Shown here one piece after another: positions 16,768-26,008 of a DNA stretch of 64,000 nucleotides (position 1 is the stretch's first letter; every line of letters begins with the position of its first letter). The DNA is from JAABUE01 sp037440925 (GTDB taxonomy: Bacteria; Chloroflexota; Anaerolineae; Anaerolineales; Villigracilaceae). The notes under the pieces are model-generated. The model had not been told where the DNA came from. It saw only the letters and a list, made by a program, of their open reading frames with translations, and did no database searches. The stretch covers positions 1 to 64,000 of the forward strand of contig JBBITF010000003.1 of NCBI GenBank assembly GCA_037440925.1, read 5' to 3'. The translations under genes and the position numbers were made by a program.

Positions 16768-18699
16768 TTGCTGCTGTGCCTGATGCTGATAGGCTGCCTG
16801 CCCCCGCCTGGAGGCGAAGCGGCGGCCTGGCCCCTCCCGCCGCGCGGCGCCTGGGAGGAAGCCTGGTGCATGCTCGACCCCTCCGATGCCGATCCCGCCC
16901 ACGACCTTACAGCCGTCTACGTGCGCTCGCAAGACGAGAATATAGAAATCCGCATAGACCTGCTGGCTTATCAAAGCGCAGATGAACTCTCTTTAGACAT
17001 GGAAATTGGGGACGAGGCGAACCCCCAAGCGGCCCCGCGCCTCATCCACATCCCCCCTTCGGCGGATTCGGCCCGCTTCGCCCTCGACCCCGATCTTGAT
17101 ACCGTTACCGTAACGCTTCCCCGCTCCCAGGTTCCCGCCCGCCCCCGCATAGAGGTAACCACCCCCCAGGATGCGCTCACCCTCTCCAGAGCGGCGACAT
17201 ACCCGCAAAGCGGATGTCCACACACAACCTCCCTGCTGTTGACGTTCTACGATACGTTTGCTGGCCGTTTTCCGGCCGAGGCGCTGCGCAGTTGGGATGC
17301 AGCCCATAGCGGCCCGCGCGGCGAGCGTCATGGCCTCAAGCATTTACTGGAGGCTGCCGAAACCTACCAGATTCCACTGGTCTTGCTCGACCTGAAAACG
17401 CCCGAAAACCTATCTGCGCTAGACGCTATGGGCCTGCTGCCGCGCATCCGTCGAATGGAAGAAGAAGGTTTACTGCTCCTGCCCAACCGGCCCCATCCAG
17501 GCGCCCTGTTTGGCCTGCAAGACAGCCCTTTCTTTTACGGAGAGATACAAACAGGCGCGCCCACCTTTACCGCCAGCGGCGATGCCACCCGCCTCTACCG
17601 ACCCCTTTTCTCAAACACAAAAATCATCCCGATAGCCCTCCAAAGCGACCAAAACCAGCCCACGCCTGGCGGCCCCTCGTTGGAAGTGCGCCGCGCCCTG
17701 CTAGAAACGGCTCTGAACGAAGAACCCAACGACTTGCTCCTCCTGGGCGGCAGCCTGCGCCTTAGCACCTGGGGCCATCCAGAAATGGTCGGCAAGATGC
17801 TGGCCTGGTTTGCCAGTCGCCCCTACATCCACGTTTTGACCGCTGACGATTTGCTCGCCTTCCCTGCCAAACCTGGCTGGCCAGAGCTCCGCCCCCTTCC
17901 ACGCGATGAAGCGCACGCCCAACTTGCATTGCACTACCAGAGCCTGACCGAACCCATCTTGCATTTCGCCGAACGCTGGCAAGGCGCTCGGCTTTCCCAT
18001 TGCGCCGACGACCTGGACCGAGATGGCGAAGCGGAATGCGTCCTGGCCAATGAAAACTACCTTGCCATCCTCGACGCTCGCGGAGCAAGATTAACCTACT
18101 TGTTCTCCTTGACGCATACAGGGACTGCGCCTCAACTGCGCCAACTCATCGGCCCCTCCTGGCAAGCGGCAGTGGGACTGAGCAACCCATCCCTATGGGA
18201 CCTATCCAAAGGCGAAGCCGCCGATCCAGGCGCCTACCCCGGCGCGTTCACCGACCTGGACGACGCTTTCAAAGTCTACCACCCCATCCTGCAAGGCGAT
18301 ACGCTGACATTCGTCCAGCCAGACAGCCAGCGCACAAAGACCTTTAGGCTGACGCCGGTCAGACTGGAAGTTTCCTATAGTGGGCAAGAAGCGGCGAGAA
18401 CGCAAATCTCCCTGCTGGTAGAGCCAGAAACGCGCTTTACCCCGGGCTGGGCAGGGAAATACGTGCAAGAGGTCTCGCCCGGCGAGGCTGCCTGGGGGCT
18501 GGTCAACGGTCCCATGCTCAGGATTCAGACGCAGGGTCAGGTGACGCTGCGGGCGTTCAACGAATCGCTGCCATTATTGACCGGCCCTGAAGACCCAGAT
18601 TTTTCCTATCCCGCCGGTCACTATCTCCCCTTCCCCATGGCGGTTATTGAAGCGACCATAGCGCCAGATGCGGCTGTATGGATAACGGTATCCCATTAG
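16768..18699 (+). CDS. Secreted lipoprotein, function unknown; start region unclear
   Basis: A 643-residue exported protein with lipobox LIGC. I see no firm catalytic motif. Residues 150-370 alternate beta and alpha (LLLTFYDTF, IPLVLLDLK, PNDLLLLGGSL, YIHVLTADDLL), which resembles deacetylase or GH57-like barrels. The C-terminal third looks like a beta-sandwich. This frame has only a TTG at 16768, inside the signal sequence. Upstream codons in this frame encode RKRTIARHTLQG, an ideal n-region, while the nearest ATG (16710) is in the adjacent frame. A one-base error or frameshift between 16710 and 16755 would join them. Confidence 0.7.
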   Translation: MLLCLMLIGCLPPPGGEAAAWPLPPRGAWEEAWCMLDPSDADPAHDLTAVYVRSQDENIEIRIDLLAYQSADELSLDMEIGDEANPQAAPRLIHIPPSADSARFALDPDLDTVTVTLPRSQVPARPRIEVTTPQDALTLSRAATYPQSGCPHTTSLLLTFYDTFAGRFPAEALRSWDAAHSGPRGERHGLKHLLEAAETYQIPLVLLDLKTPENLSALDAMGLLPRIRRMEEEGLLLLPNRPHPGALFGLQDSPFFYGEIQTGAPTFTASGDATRLYRPLFSNTKIIPIALQSDQNQPTPGGPSLEVRRALLETALNEEPNDLLLLGGSLRLSTWGHPEMVGKMLAWFASRPYIHVLTADDLLAFPAKPGWPELRPLPRDEAHAQLALHYQSLTEPILHFAERWQGARLSHCADDLDRDGEAECVLANENYLAILDARGARLTYLFSLTHTGTAPQLRQLIGPSWQAAVGLSNPSLWDLSKGEAADPGAYPGAFTDLDDAFKVYHPILQGDTLTFVQPDSQRTKTFRLTPVRLEVSYSGQEAARTQISLLVEPETRFTPGWAGKYVQEVSPGEAAWGLVNGPMLRIQTQGQVTLRAFNESLPLLTGPEDPDFSYPAGHYLPFPMAVIEATIAPDAAVWITVSH

Positions 18700-18834
18700 G
18701 CTGTGTCGGTGGTAAAATCTTTGGCTGTGCCGCAAACTTCAGTTTGCGCTTTGCACAGGAACAAACAACTTCGGGGCGCTGGTTTTGCTCATCCCAAACT
18801 GACAATTACATTTCTCTCTCTTGAGGAGGTTGAT

Positions 18835-19407
18835 GTGAAAGAACTGAAAGAACGCATTCTAAAAGAGGGCAAGAATTTAGGAAACGGCATTTTGAAAGTG
18901 GACGGTTTCGTCAATCACCAGGTAGACCCGGCCCTGATGGACGCCTGCGGGCGTGAGTTTGCGCGCCGCTTTCAGACATTGGGCGCAACCAAAGTGCTGA
19001 CAGCCGAAATCTCTGGCATTGCCCCCGCCGTAGCCACAGCCCTGCACTTGGGCCTGCCGGTCGTCTATGCCCGCAAACACAAACCCATCACCATGCCCGA
19101 TCAAGTATTGCTCACCCTGGCCCCCTCGCACACCAAAGGCCGAACGGTTGAACTAATCGTCTCGCCAGAGTTCTTATCGGGCGGCGAAAAGGTGCTTATC
19201 ATAGACGATTTCCTGGCCAGCGGACAAACCATCCTGGGACTGGTGCGCCTGGCCGAGGCGGCCGGCGCCAAAGTGGTGGGGGTCGGCGCCCTGATTGAAA
19301 AGACCTTCGAGGGCGGACGCGAAGCGCTTCAATCGCTGCACATCCCCATCGAGGCGCTGGCGCGCATTACAGCCATGGAAAACGGCACCATTACGTTTGC
19401 CGATTGA
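18835..19407 (+). CDS. xpt: Xanthine phosphoribosyltransferase
   Basis: A 190-residue type I PRTase of the purine-salvage Xpt family. It starts at a GTG with GAGGAGG 7 nt upstream. The N-terminus (VKELKERILKEGKNLGNGILKVDGFVNHQ, conserved at KVDGFVNHQVDP) matches Bacillus Xpt. The PRPP-binding loop is VLIIDDFLASGQT. The enzyme makes XMP from xanthine and PRPP. A double hairpin (ctgtgc-cgcaaac/gtttgcg-gcacag) lies at 18723-18757, but I find no purine riboswitch core. Confidence 0.93.
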   Translation: MKELKERILKEGKNLGNGILKVDGFVNHQVDPALMDACGREFARRFQTLGATKVLTAEISGIAPAVATALHLGLPVVYARKHKPITMPDQVLLTLAPSHTKGRTVELIVSPEFLSGGEKVLIIDDFLASGQTILGLVRLAEAAGAKVVGVGALIEKTFEGGREALQSLHIPIEALARITAMENGTITFAD

Positions 19408-19430
19408 AAAGCAAAGCCAGCCGCCTCACC

Positions 19431-20639
19431 ATGGCCAGCCACAACGCGCCGGTGGCAATCTACCTGCATATCCCCTTCTGCGTCCATCGCTGCGCCTATT
19501 GTGACTTCAACACCTATGCCGGGCAAGAGTCTTCCATCCCCACCTACGTAAACGCCCTGAGGGATGAAATTGCCTATCTTGGACAAGCCGCTGCAAGACT
19601 CTCCCTTGATCAGACCATTGGGACGCTCTTCTTTGGCGGTGGAACGCCCTCGCTTCTTTCCCCGCCGCAACTTGCCTCCGTTATGGAGGCCTTGCGCTCC
19701 GCCTTCAGCCTCGCCCCCCACCTCGAAGTCACGCTAGAGGCCAACCCCGGCACCACCTCGCTGGAATACTTGCAACAAACGCGCGCCTTGGGCGTCAATC
19801 GCTTGAGTTATGGCGTCCAATCAGCGCGGCCTCGTGAACTGCGCCTGCTGGAGCGCTCGCACACCTTCTTCGATGTCATCCAAGCGGTCAAATGGGCGCG
19901 CCAGGCCGGCTTCGACAATCTCAACCTCGACCTCATCTACGGCCTGCCTGAGCAAACGCTGGCCGACTGGCAAATCAGCCTTCGACGCGCCCTCGACCTG
20001 CGCCCAGAGCATCTCTCGCTGTATGCTCTCACCCTCGAACGCGGTACCCCCTTTGGGCATTGGACCGCGCGCGGGCTGCTCCCCCAACCTGACCCTGACC
20101 TGGCCGCTGACATGTACGAATGGGCAGAGGAATATCTCGCTGCCAACGGTTATCTGCACTATGAAATCTCGAATTGGGCAAAAACCGACGAATGGATGTG
20201 CCGCCATAACCTGCAATATTGGCGCTCACTTCCTTACCTTGGACTGGGCACCGGCGCACATGGCTACGCGCATGGCATCCGTTACTCCAACGTCTTACGC
20301 ATCAAAACCTACATCGAACGCCTTACCTCTCCCACACCAGGCCACACACCATACCCCTTCCCCCTTACCCCCGCCGCTGTCAACCATCACCGCCAAAGTA
20401 TGCAAGACGACATGAGCGAATTCATGCTCAACGGCCTGCGGCTCACACGCGAGGGCGTCGCCCCTGAAACCTTCCGCGCGCGCTTTGGCCGCGACCTGCA
20501 CGACATCTTTGGAGGCGAGATCGAAGAGCTGACGCGGTTGGGCTTGCTGGAATGGGCGGAAATACAGACTTCCAAAGTCTTAAGGCTAACCGTGCGCGGA
20601 CGCCTACTGGGCAACCAGGTCTTCCTGCGTTTCGTTTGA
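19431..20639 (+). CDS. hemW: Radical SAM heme chaperone HemW
   Basis: A 402-residue HemW/HemN-like protein. The radical SAM motif is CVHRCAYC, preceded by IYLHIPF. GGGTPS, the HNLQYW motif and LGLGTGAHGYAHGIRYSN are HemW hallmarks. HemW binds heme and delivers it to respiratory enzymes; true HemN oxidases have a longer N-terminal arm that is absent here. The ATG at 19431 is chosen; a TTG at 19404 that overlaps the xpt stop is the alternative. Confidence 0.9.
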   Translation: MASHNAPVAIYLHIPFCVHRCAYCDFNTYAGQESSIPTYVNALRDEIAYLGQAAARLSLDQTIGTLFFGGGTPSLLSPPQLASVMEALRSAFSLAPHLEVTLEANPGTTSLEYLQQTRALGVNRLSYGVQSARPRELRLLERSHTFFDVIQAVKWARQAGFDNLNLDLIYGLPEQTLADWQISLRRALDLRPEHLSLYALTLERGTPFGHWTARGLLPQPDPDLAADMYEWAEEYLAANGYLHYEISNWAKTDEWMCRHNLQYWRSLPYLGLGTGAHGYAHGIRYSNVLRIKTYIERLTSPTPGHTPYPFPLTPAAVNHHRQSMQDDMSEFMLNGLRLTREGVAPETFRARFGRDLHDIFGGEIEELTRLGLLEWAEIQTSKVLRLTVRGRLLGNQVFLRFV

Positions 20640-20649
20640 ACGGTTCTTT

Positions 20650-21696
20650 CTACCTGCACCTGCACTCGATGGGGTCCCAATTGCAAAACAACATGAGCGG
20701 CGGCGGGCAAAACTGGTGAGTCGGCCGTGGCTTAGGCGTGGCCTCGTCTCGCGGGCAAAGTTGCGGCTCATACCCATTGGGTTTGAAGCCAAAAGCCTCC
20801 CGGCAGGTGTTATCTACCGAATGCAAGGCTTTGAGCGGGTAATATTTCTCGCTCTTTTCCGGCGAACCGGCTTGCTCCTCGGTAAAGCGGTCTACATAAT
20901 CCAATTTCCCAACCTCTTTCAAGCCGGCATCTGCCAACACGCCCAGCATGTAAGCGCCATCGGTCAGAGAATGCTTGAAAGCAAATTGCACCGTTGCCTG
21001 CCGTCCAGCATTCACGCGCACCCAAGCCAGGTCAGGATCCTGGCCGAAACCGCTGTCGAAGAGTAATGTGTCGTATCCGTTCCCCGGCAAGGGCGCATCC
21101 GAACGTTCGCCCGAAAGACCGCCGGTATCATGATTCGAGTCCTCGAACACTTGCACGCCGTCGGTCGTCCAGGCAGGAACATAAGGCGGATGCGCCCAAA
21201 TCAGCCGATCGCCAAAGCCGTCTGCGTCCAGATCAATTTCGACGCCATAATTAATGCCAATTGCGTTATTAGGGTCGAAACCGCTCAGTTCCAGGGACAC
21301 ATAGACATACGTGTCATCCTGGCTGAGCGTGAAAGTCACGATGTCCAGGTCTGGGATGTACGTCATATCCTGCTGGAAGGGACGTTCCAGGCGATTGATC
21401 TTGTAAGAATCGCCATAAGGCGCACGCTTCTCGGCGGCCGTGTCGGCCGAATCGACATCGTAGACCAGTTTTCCAGGCGGCGGCGCATCGGACGGTCGTT
21501 GAACGTGTGTGACGGTAGCGGTAGCCGGCACCAGGGTAGCGGTAGGGATTTGCGTAATCGGCATAGGAGAAGGCAACAACGCAAGCGTCGGCGTCGCCAC
21601 CGTATTGGCCTGGTCAGAGGGTAAATTGCAGGCGATAGCGGCCAATCCCCAAATTGCCATCAGAAACAAACAAGAACGAGCAAGGCGGGTCATCAT
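20650..21696 (-). CDS. Lipoprotein with DOMON-like beta domain
   Basis: A 348-residue exported lipoprotein (lipobox IAC) with a short Thr/Pro linker. The central region (VTFTLSQDDTYVYVSLELSG, VEIDLDADGFGDRL) looks like carbohydrate- or heme-binding DOMON/CBM9-type sandwiches that begin many secreted Anaerolineae proteins. The C-terminus has several Cys (CPPPLMLFCNWDPIECRCR), probably disulfide-bonded. It converges with hemW, leaving only 10 bp between the stops. No specific role can be given. Confidence 0.75.
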   Translation of the reverse strand: MMTRLARSCLFLMAIWGLAAIACNLPSDQANTVATPTLALLPSPMPITQIPTATLVPATATVTHVQRPSDAPPPGKLVYDVDSADTAAEKRAPYGDSYKINRLERPFQQDMTYIPDLDIVTFTLSQDDTYVYVSLELSGFDPNNAIGINYGVEIDLDADGFGDRLIWAHPPYVPAWTTDGVQVFEDSNHDTGGLSGERSDAPLPGNGYDTLLFDSGFGQDPDLAWVRVNAGRQATVQFAFKHSLTDGAYMLGVLADAGLKEVGKLDYVDRFTEEQAGSPEKSEKYYPLKALHSVDNTCREAFGFKPNGYEPQLCPRDEATPKPRPTHQFCPPPLMLFCNWDPIECRCR

Positions 21697-21745
21697 CAGC
21701 CATCCTCCTACTCAAATTTCATAGCGCGGCTGTGCCGCAAATTTA

Positions 21746-21907
21746 TGACTGCACTGCAAAAACCATTAACCGCTGAGAGCGCGAAACGCGCAGAGTTGAA
21801 AATTTGCAAAACCCGCATCAAGAGCGCCTTTTCTTTGCGGAATCGGTAAAAAATCTCAGCGTTCTCTGCGCGCTCTGCGGTGCAAATACCTTTTTGCAGT
21901 GGAGTCA
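21746..21907. repeat. TIR element, copy C (162 bp) with candidate TTTA duplication
   Basis: Begins TGACTGCACTGCAAAAACC and ends TTTTTGCAGTGGAGTCA. Both outer edges carry TTTA, a possible 4-bp target-site duplication. It is nearly collinear with copy A. It occupies the first part of the gene-free stretch 21697-22259. Confidence 0.85.
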
Positions 21908-21948
21908 TTTATGAAACTTGAAAAAATAATTCGGTATTTTTCCATCTT

Positions 21949-22051
21949 CGGGGGGGATCAATCCCCCGCCTCAGTCCATGCAAGTCGGCTGGAAGCCGAC
22001 TCCGAATCCGCTTGAGCGGATTTCCACGCCCTGAGCAGGGGCTTGAGCCCC
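21949..22051. repeat. Cluster of four short perfect hairpins
   Basis: Within about 100 bp lie CGGGGGG-GATCAAT-CCCCCG type (21949-21968), AGTCGGCT/AGCCGACT (21983-22001), AATCCGCT/AGCGGATT (22005-22022) and GGGGCT/AGCCCC (22038-22051). Nothing else is recognisable in 22052-22259. Confidence 0.75.
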
Positions 22052-22259
22052 AGCGGATGGGCGGCGCAGGCGGCCTGGGTTTGGCTTTTCCTTCGCTGCC
22101 TGGAGACGAGCCGCTAAGGACAAGATCGCCGAAATAATTTGTTAAGCCTCATCAGTTTGCGCTTGTGATAGATTCTCAAGAGTAATACTATACACATTAA
22201 CAGTATACAAAAAATCCAGGCACAATGTATGGCAAATATGGCCCACTACTTCTTTCCTC

Positions 22260-22541
22260 TCAAACCTTGCGGCGCGGAATTTCGATTTTCGCAAAGGCGG
22301 TTTCAAGTTCAGAGAGAACCGCCGCAGCAACTTGTTCGAGGCTGCCCTCACGTTCATACCAGTCGCTTTTTTGCCATGCAGCCATGTAGGCAACGCTGTC
22401 GGTCTCGCCGGTGGCCATTGCATAGGCGTCTATGGCTTTTTGAAAACGTTCTGGCAGTTGGACTTTGATCTCACGTCCCTCTCCCTGGAGGATAATAGCG
22501 GAGGGGATATGTTTCCAAGACAGGATACGGTAGCGCGTCAT
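22260..22541 (-). CDS. Small 'virulence factor'-domain protein
   Basis: A 93-residue soluble protein. The opening (MTRYRILSWKHIPSAI) and the pattern VQLPERFQKAIDAYAM...AYMAAWQKSDW match the small family labelled Virulence_fact in domain databases, whose role is not known; the name is historical. It has a good ribosome site (GGGAGAG). It lies 35 nt downstream of the C39-like peptidase gene on the same strand. Confidence 0.7.
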   Translation of the reverse strand: MTRYRILSWKHIPSAIILQGEGREIKVQLPERFQKAIDAYAMATGETDSVAYMAAWQKSDWYEREGSLEQVAAAVLSELETAFAKIEIPRRKV

Positions 22542-22576
22542 AAAGCATCTCTCCCAAAATGTAGACTTTTAGCAGT

Positions 22577-23929
22577 TCAAGGCTGGACGCCCAAATCGCG
22601 CAGGGCCTGGACGGCCGGCGGCCAGTTGGGATGGACTTTGAGCGCGGCACGATAGTCGGCAATAGCCTTGTTGGTTTGACCGGCCATGTAATAAGCGCGC
22701 CCGCGCCAGATGAGACTTTCTTCCAACACCGGTTCGCTGATGGTATCCTCTAAAGTGGTCGTAGCCAGATTGATAACATCGGCATAGCGGCCGCTGTAGT
22801 AATACGCAAAATAAGGGCCGGTTTGGTACCACATCATGCGATAAGGACGGATGCTGTTATCGCTGGTCAAGCCAGCATAAAGTTGAAAGGCGAAATCGTA
22901 GGCGTAGGCAGCGTCTACGTATTGCTGCAAAGCGACATGGCTGCTGCCGATATTGAACCAGGCAAAGAAGCGGTCAATGCCGTCCAGGGTCTCGCTCTCA
23001 GCCTGCGCCCTTTCGAGCGCGCGCTGCGCGGCCGTGTTCGCGTCTGCCAGCGGGCCGAGCAGGGTCAACACTTCCTGCTCGCGTTCCGAGGGGTATGTGA
23101 CGACGAACAGGTAGTTGAAGGCGCGCCAGCCTTCCATGAATTTTTCGTAGGGGATGGCAAAATTCGGCCCGTCCAGGTAGGTATCTTGCGCCAATAGTGT
23201 TGCAGTGGCGTCATCGTAGCCGGTGACGAATTGGTAGTGGCCCATCCAGCCCATTTTGCCGGTGTAATCGCGCTCGTAGTAGCCTTTTTCGGCCACTACC
23301 GGGAAGCCGGCCGCGATCAGGCGTTTGAGCGTTTCGATGTCGCCGCCGTAGCGCTGCAGGGCGCTCATGCCCGGCACTTCGTCGGCCACGAAGTCCACCA
23401 GTTCGTAGGGCATGACATTCTTGTCTTTGTCGCTGGGTTTGATGGCCTTGCCGATCACGTCGCGGTTGCCTTTCCAACCCCAAAAGGTGAGCGCCATAGA
23501 GAAATTGGCCGGGCCGCAGTAGTTCCAGCGGTTGTGCTGGTCTTCGTATTTGACGCCCGCCAATGTCACGGCAGGCGGTAAGGGCGTGAGCGTGATGGTG
23601 GGAGTGGGCGTAGGGCCAGGATGAGGGGTAGAGGTGGGCTGTGGCGTCAAAGTGGCAGCATACTCGGCGCGCGTCGTTGCCAGAATGGTATCGAAGGCGG
23701 CGCTTTGTTCGGGTTGGAAGACGGCCTGGTCGGGCGGGTTGAAAAAGTAGGCAATTTGGGAGCGCAGGGCGTCCATGCGCCAGGCCAGGCGCTCACGGAT
23801 GGGGGGGAGCAGGGAAAGGCCCATCGCCAGGACGAAAACCAATGAAACGGTCAGCAGGAAGCGGGTGCGCCGCGAGCGAAGGCGAGGAGGCCGGCGCAGG
23901 ACGTCGAAAAGTCGTTTTAGGTTCTGCAT
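22577..23929 (-). CDS. Membrane-anchored C39-like peptidase with TPR repeats
   Basis: A 450-residue protein with one N-terminal membrane helix (FLLTVSLVFVLAMGLSLL), a Thr/Pro linker (residues about 95-118), a papain-fold C39_2 domain with catalytic Cys in NRWNYCGPANFSMALTFW and His in MGHYQFVTGYD, and C-terminal TPR-like helices (WRGRAYYMAGQTNKAIADYRAAL, partly). It probably acts outside the cell on peptides. The ATG is 6 nt from a TATAAT box, so the mRNA may be leaderless. Confidence 0.82.
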   Translation of the reverse strand: MQNLKRLFDVLRRPPRLRSRRTRFLLTVSLVFVLAMGLSLLPPIRERLAWRMDALRSQIAYFFNPPDQAVFQPEQSAAFDTILATTRAEYAATLTPQPTSTPHPGPTPTPTITLTPLPPAVTLAGVKYEDQHNRWNYCGPANFSMALTFWGWKGNRDVIGKAIKPSDKDKNVMPYELVDFVADEVPGMSALQRYGGDIETLKRLIAAGFPVVAEKGYYERDYTGKMGWMGHYQFVTGYDDATATLLAQDTYLDGPNFAIPYEKFMEGWRAFNYLFVVTYPSEREQEVLTLLGPLADANTAAQRALERAQAESETLDGIDRFFAWFNIGSSHVALQQYVDAAYAYDFAFQLYAGLTSDNSIRPYRMMWYQTGPYFAYYYSGRYADVINLATTTLEDTISEPVLEESLIWRGRAYYMAGQTNKAIADYRAALKVHPNWPPAVQALRDLGVQP

Positions 23930-23935
23930 GGGAGG

Positions 23936-23941
23936 ATTATA
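23936..23941 (-). promoter_or_regulatory. -10 box TATAAT, 6 nt before the C39-like peptidase start
   Basis: The minus strand reads TATAAT, CCTCCC, ATG. The -10 is perfect, the -35 is not evident. Little or no 5' UTR is possible. Confidence 0.55.
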
Positions 23942-23993
23942 TCAAACAAAACAGGCGGCCTCCCCCGAAAGCCACCTGTCATGCATTACGTTT

Positions 23994-24025
23994 CACGAAT
24001 CACGAATCACGAATCACGAATCACG
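23994..24025. repeat. Heptamer array (CACGAAT) x 4.5
   Basis: Four exact CACGAAT units plus a partial one lie directly behind the dnaK stop. Confidence 0.9.
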
Positions 24026-24027
24026 TT

Positions 24028-25923
24028 TCACGCCTCTCTCACTTCCCCATCAATTACATCTCCATCGCTCGGAGGCGGCGTAGAGGGGCCGCTACCCGGC
24101 GCTTCGGGTTGCGGCTGACCCTGGGCATACAATTGCTGGCTGAGCGCGTGGAAGGCTTGCTGCACTTCCTCGGTCAGGCGCTTGATGCGTGCGGTATCCT
24201 CGCTCTGTGCGGCCTGTTTGAGTTCGTTGATCTTGCTCTCAATGTTCGATTTTTCGGAGGCCGGCACCTTGTCGCCCAATTCGCGCAAGGTCTTTTCGGT
24301 CTGGTAGGCCAGGTTGTCCGCAGTGTTACGCGCTTCGATCAATTCACGGCGTTTCCTGTCTTCGGCCTCGTGCTGGCGGGCTTCCTGCACCTTGCGCTCG
24401 ATTTCTTCTTTGCTCAGGTTGGTCGAGGCGGTAATGGTCACTTTTTGTTCTTTGCCGGTGGCCTTGTCGCGGGCAGTGACGTTCAGGATGCCGTTGGCGT
24501 CTATGTCGAAGGTGACTTCGATTTGGGGAATGCCGCGCGGGGCCGGCGGGATACCGTCCAGCCGGAAGCGGCCCAGGCTCATGTTGTCAGCGGCCATCGG
24601 ACGCTCTCCCTGCAAGACATGGATGTCCACAGCGGTTTGATTGTCGGCAGCAGTGGAGTAAATCTCGGTCTTACGCACCGGAATGGTGGTATTGCGCTCG
24701 ATCATGACGGTCATCACACCGCCCAGGGTTTCGACGCCCAGGGAAAGCGGAGTCACATCGAGCAAGAGGATGTCTTTGACTTCGCCGCCCAACACGCCAC
24801 CCTGGATGGCTGCGCCGACGGCAACCACTTCATCGGGGTTGACGCCCTTGTGCGGTTCTTTGCCGTTGGTCAACTTACGCACCAGTTCTTGGACCTGGGG
24901 CATGCGCGTCGAGCCTCCGACCAGCACCACCTCGTCGAGGTCGCTGGCCTTCAGGTTGGCATCTCGCAGAGCGGCCTCGAACGGACCACGGCAGCGGTTG
25001 AGCAGGTCTTCGGTCATTTGCTCAAATTTGGCGCGCGTCAGTTTCAAGACCATGTGTTTGGGGCCGTTGGCGTCGGCGGTAATGTAAGGCAGGTTGATTT
25101 CGGTCTCCATGACAGTGGAGAGTTCGATTTTCGCCTTTTCGGCCGCTTCGCGCAGGCGCTGGAGGGCCTGACGGTCTTGACGCAGGTCAATGCCCTGCTC
25201 CTTCTGGAATTCATCCGCCGCCCAGTTGACGATTTTCTGGTCCCAGTCATCGCCGCCCAGGTGAGTGTCGCCGTTGGTCGCCTTGACCTCAATGACGCCC
25301 TCGCCCACCTCGAGGATAGAGACATCGAAAGTGCCGCCGCCCAGGTCAAAGACCAGGATGGTCTCGTCCTTCTTCTTGTCCAGGCCATAGGCCAGGGCCG
25401 AGGCGGTCGGTTCGTTAATGATGCGCTTCACATCCAGGCCTGCAATGCGACCGGCGTCTTTGGTAGCCTGGCGCTGGCTATCGTTGAAATACGCCGGGAC
25501 GGTGATGACGGCTTCGGTCACCGGCTGGCCAAGATAGGCTTCTGCATCGGCTTTCAATTTAGCCAGTACCATAGCCGAGATTTCCTGCGGGCTATATTCG
25601 CGGTTGGTGACAGGAATTTTTACTCTGACATCATCCGACGGCCCCTTGATAACCTGGTAAGGCACCATCTTGCGCTCTACTTCGGTCTCTTCGTAGCGAC
25701 GACCGATGAAACGCTTGATGGAGTAGACGGTATTTTCCGAGTTGATGACGGCCTGGCGTTTGGCGGTTTGCCCAACCAGGCGTTCTCCATTCTTGTTGAA
25801 GGCCACTACCGAGGGGCAAAGGCGCCCTCCTTCGGCAGTCGAGATGACGGTCGGCTGGCCGCCTTCCATGACGGCCACGACGCTGTTGGTGGTTCCTAAG
25901 TCAATTCCAATGATTTTACCCAT
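24028..25923 (-). CDS. dnaK: Chaperone protein DnaK (Hsp70)
   Basis: A 631-residue Hsp70. ATPase domain signatures: MGKIIGIDLGTTNSVVAVM (phosphate 1), VFDLGGGTFDVSIL (phosphate 2) and VVLVGGSTRMPQVQ. The substrate-binding domain follows (LLDVTPLSLGVETLGGV), then a helical lid and a Pro/Gly-rich tail. grpE and dnaJ are not adjacent. I see no CIRCE element upstream. Confidence 0.98.
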   Translation of the reverse strand: MGKIIGIDLGTTNSVVAVMEGGQPTVISTAEGGRLCPSVVAFNKNGERLVGQTAKRQAVINSENTVYSIKRFIGRRYEETEVERKMVPYQVIKGPSDDVRVKIPVTNREYSPQEISAMVLAKLKADAEAYLGQPVTEAVITVPAYFNDSQRQATKDAGRIAGLDVKRIINEPTASALAYGLDKKKDETILVFDLGGGTFDVSILEVGEGVIEVKATNGDTHLGGDDWDQKIVNWAADEFQKEQGIDLRQDRQALQRLREAAEKAKIELSTVMETEINLPYITADANGPKHMVLKLTRAKFEQMTEDLLNRCRGPFEAALRDANLKASDLDEVVLVGGSTRMPQVQELVRKLTNGKEPHKGVNPDEVVAVGAAIQGGVLGGEVKDILLLDVTPLSLGVETLGGVMTVMIERNTTIPVRKTEIYSTAADNQTAVDIHVLQGERPMAADNMSLGRFRLDGIPPAPRGIPQIEVTFDIDANGILNVTARDKATGKEQKVTITASTNLSKEEIERKVQEARQHEAEDRKRRELIEARNTADNLAYQTEKTLRELGDKVPASEKSNIESKINELKQAAQSEDTARIKRLTEEVQQAFHALSQQLYAQGQPQPEAPGSGPSTPPPSDGDVIDGEVREA

Positions 25924-26008
25924 GGCTTTGCTCCTGATAAATAATTTCTGACTGCCATAGGATACCGCATGAATGCAAGAATCTTGTTAACATCGCGTAG
26001 AAATTGAG

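Noticed and set aside
18703..18834. Purine riboswitch before xpt
   Set aside because: A double hairpin is present, but the conserved three-way junction core and loop sequences of purine riboswitches are not.
23842..25899. Long plus-strand open frame opposite dnaK
   Set aside because: It mirrors the codon periodicity of dnaK, which has full Hsp70 motifs. No ribosome site or recognisable protein.
25924..26008. CIRCE heat-shock operator before dnaK
   Set aside because: The TTAGCACTC-N9-GAGTGCTAA inverted repeat is absent.
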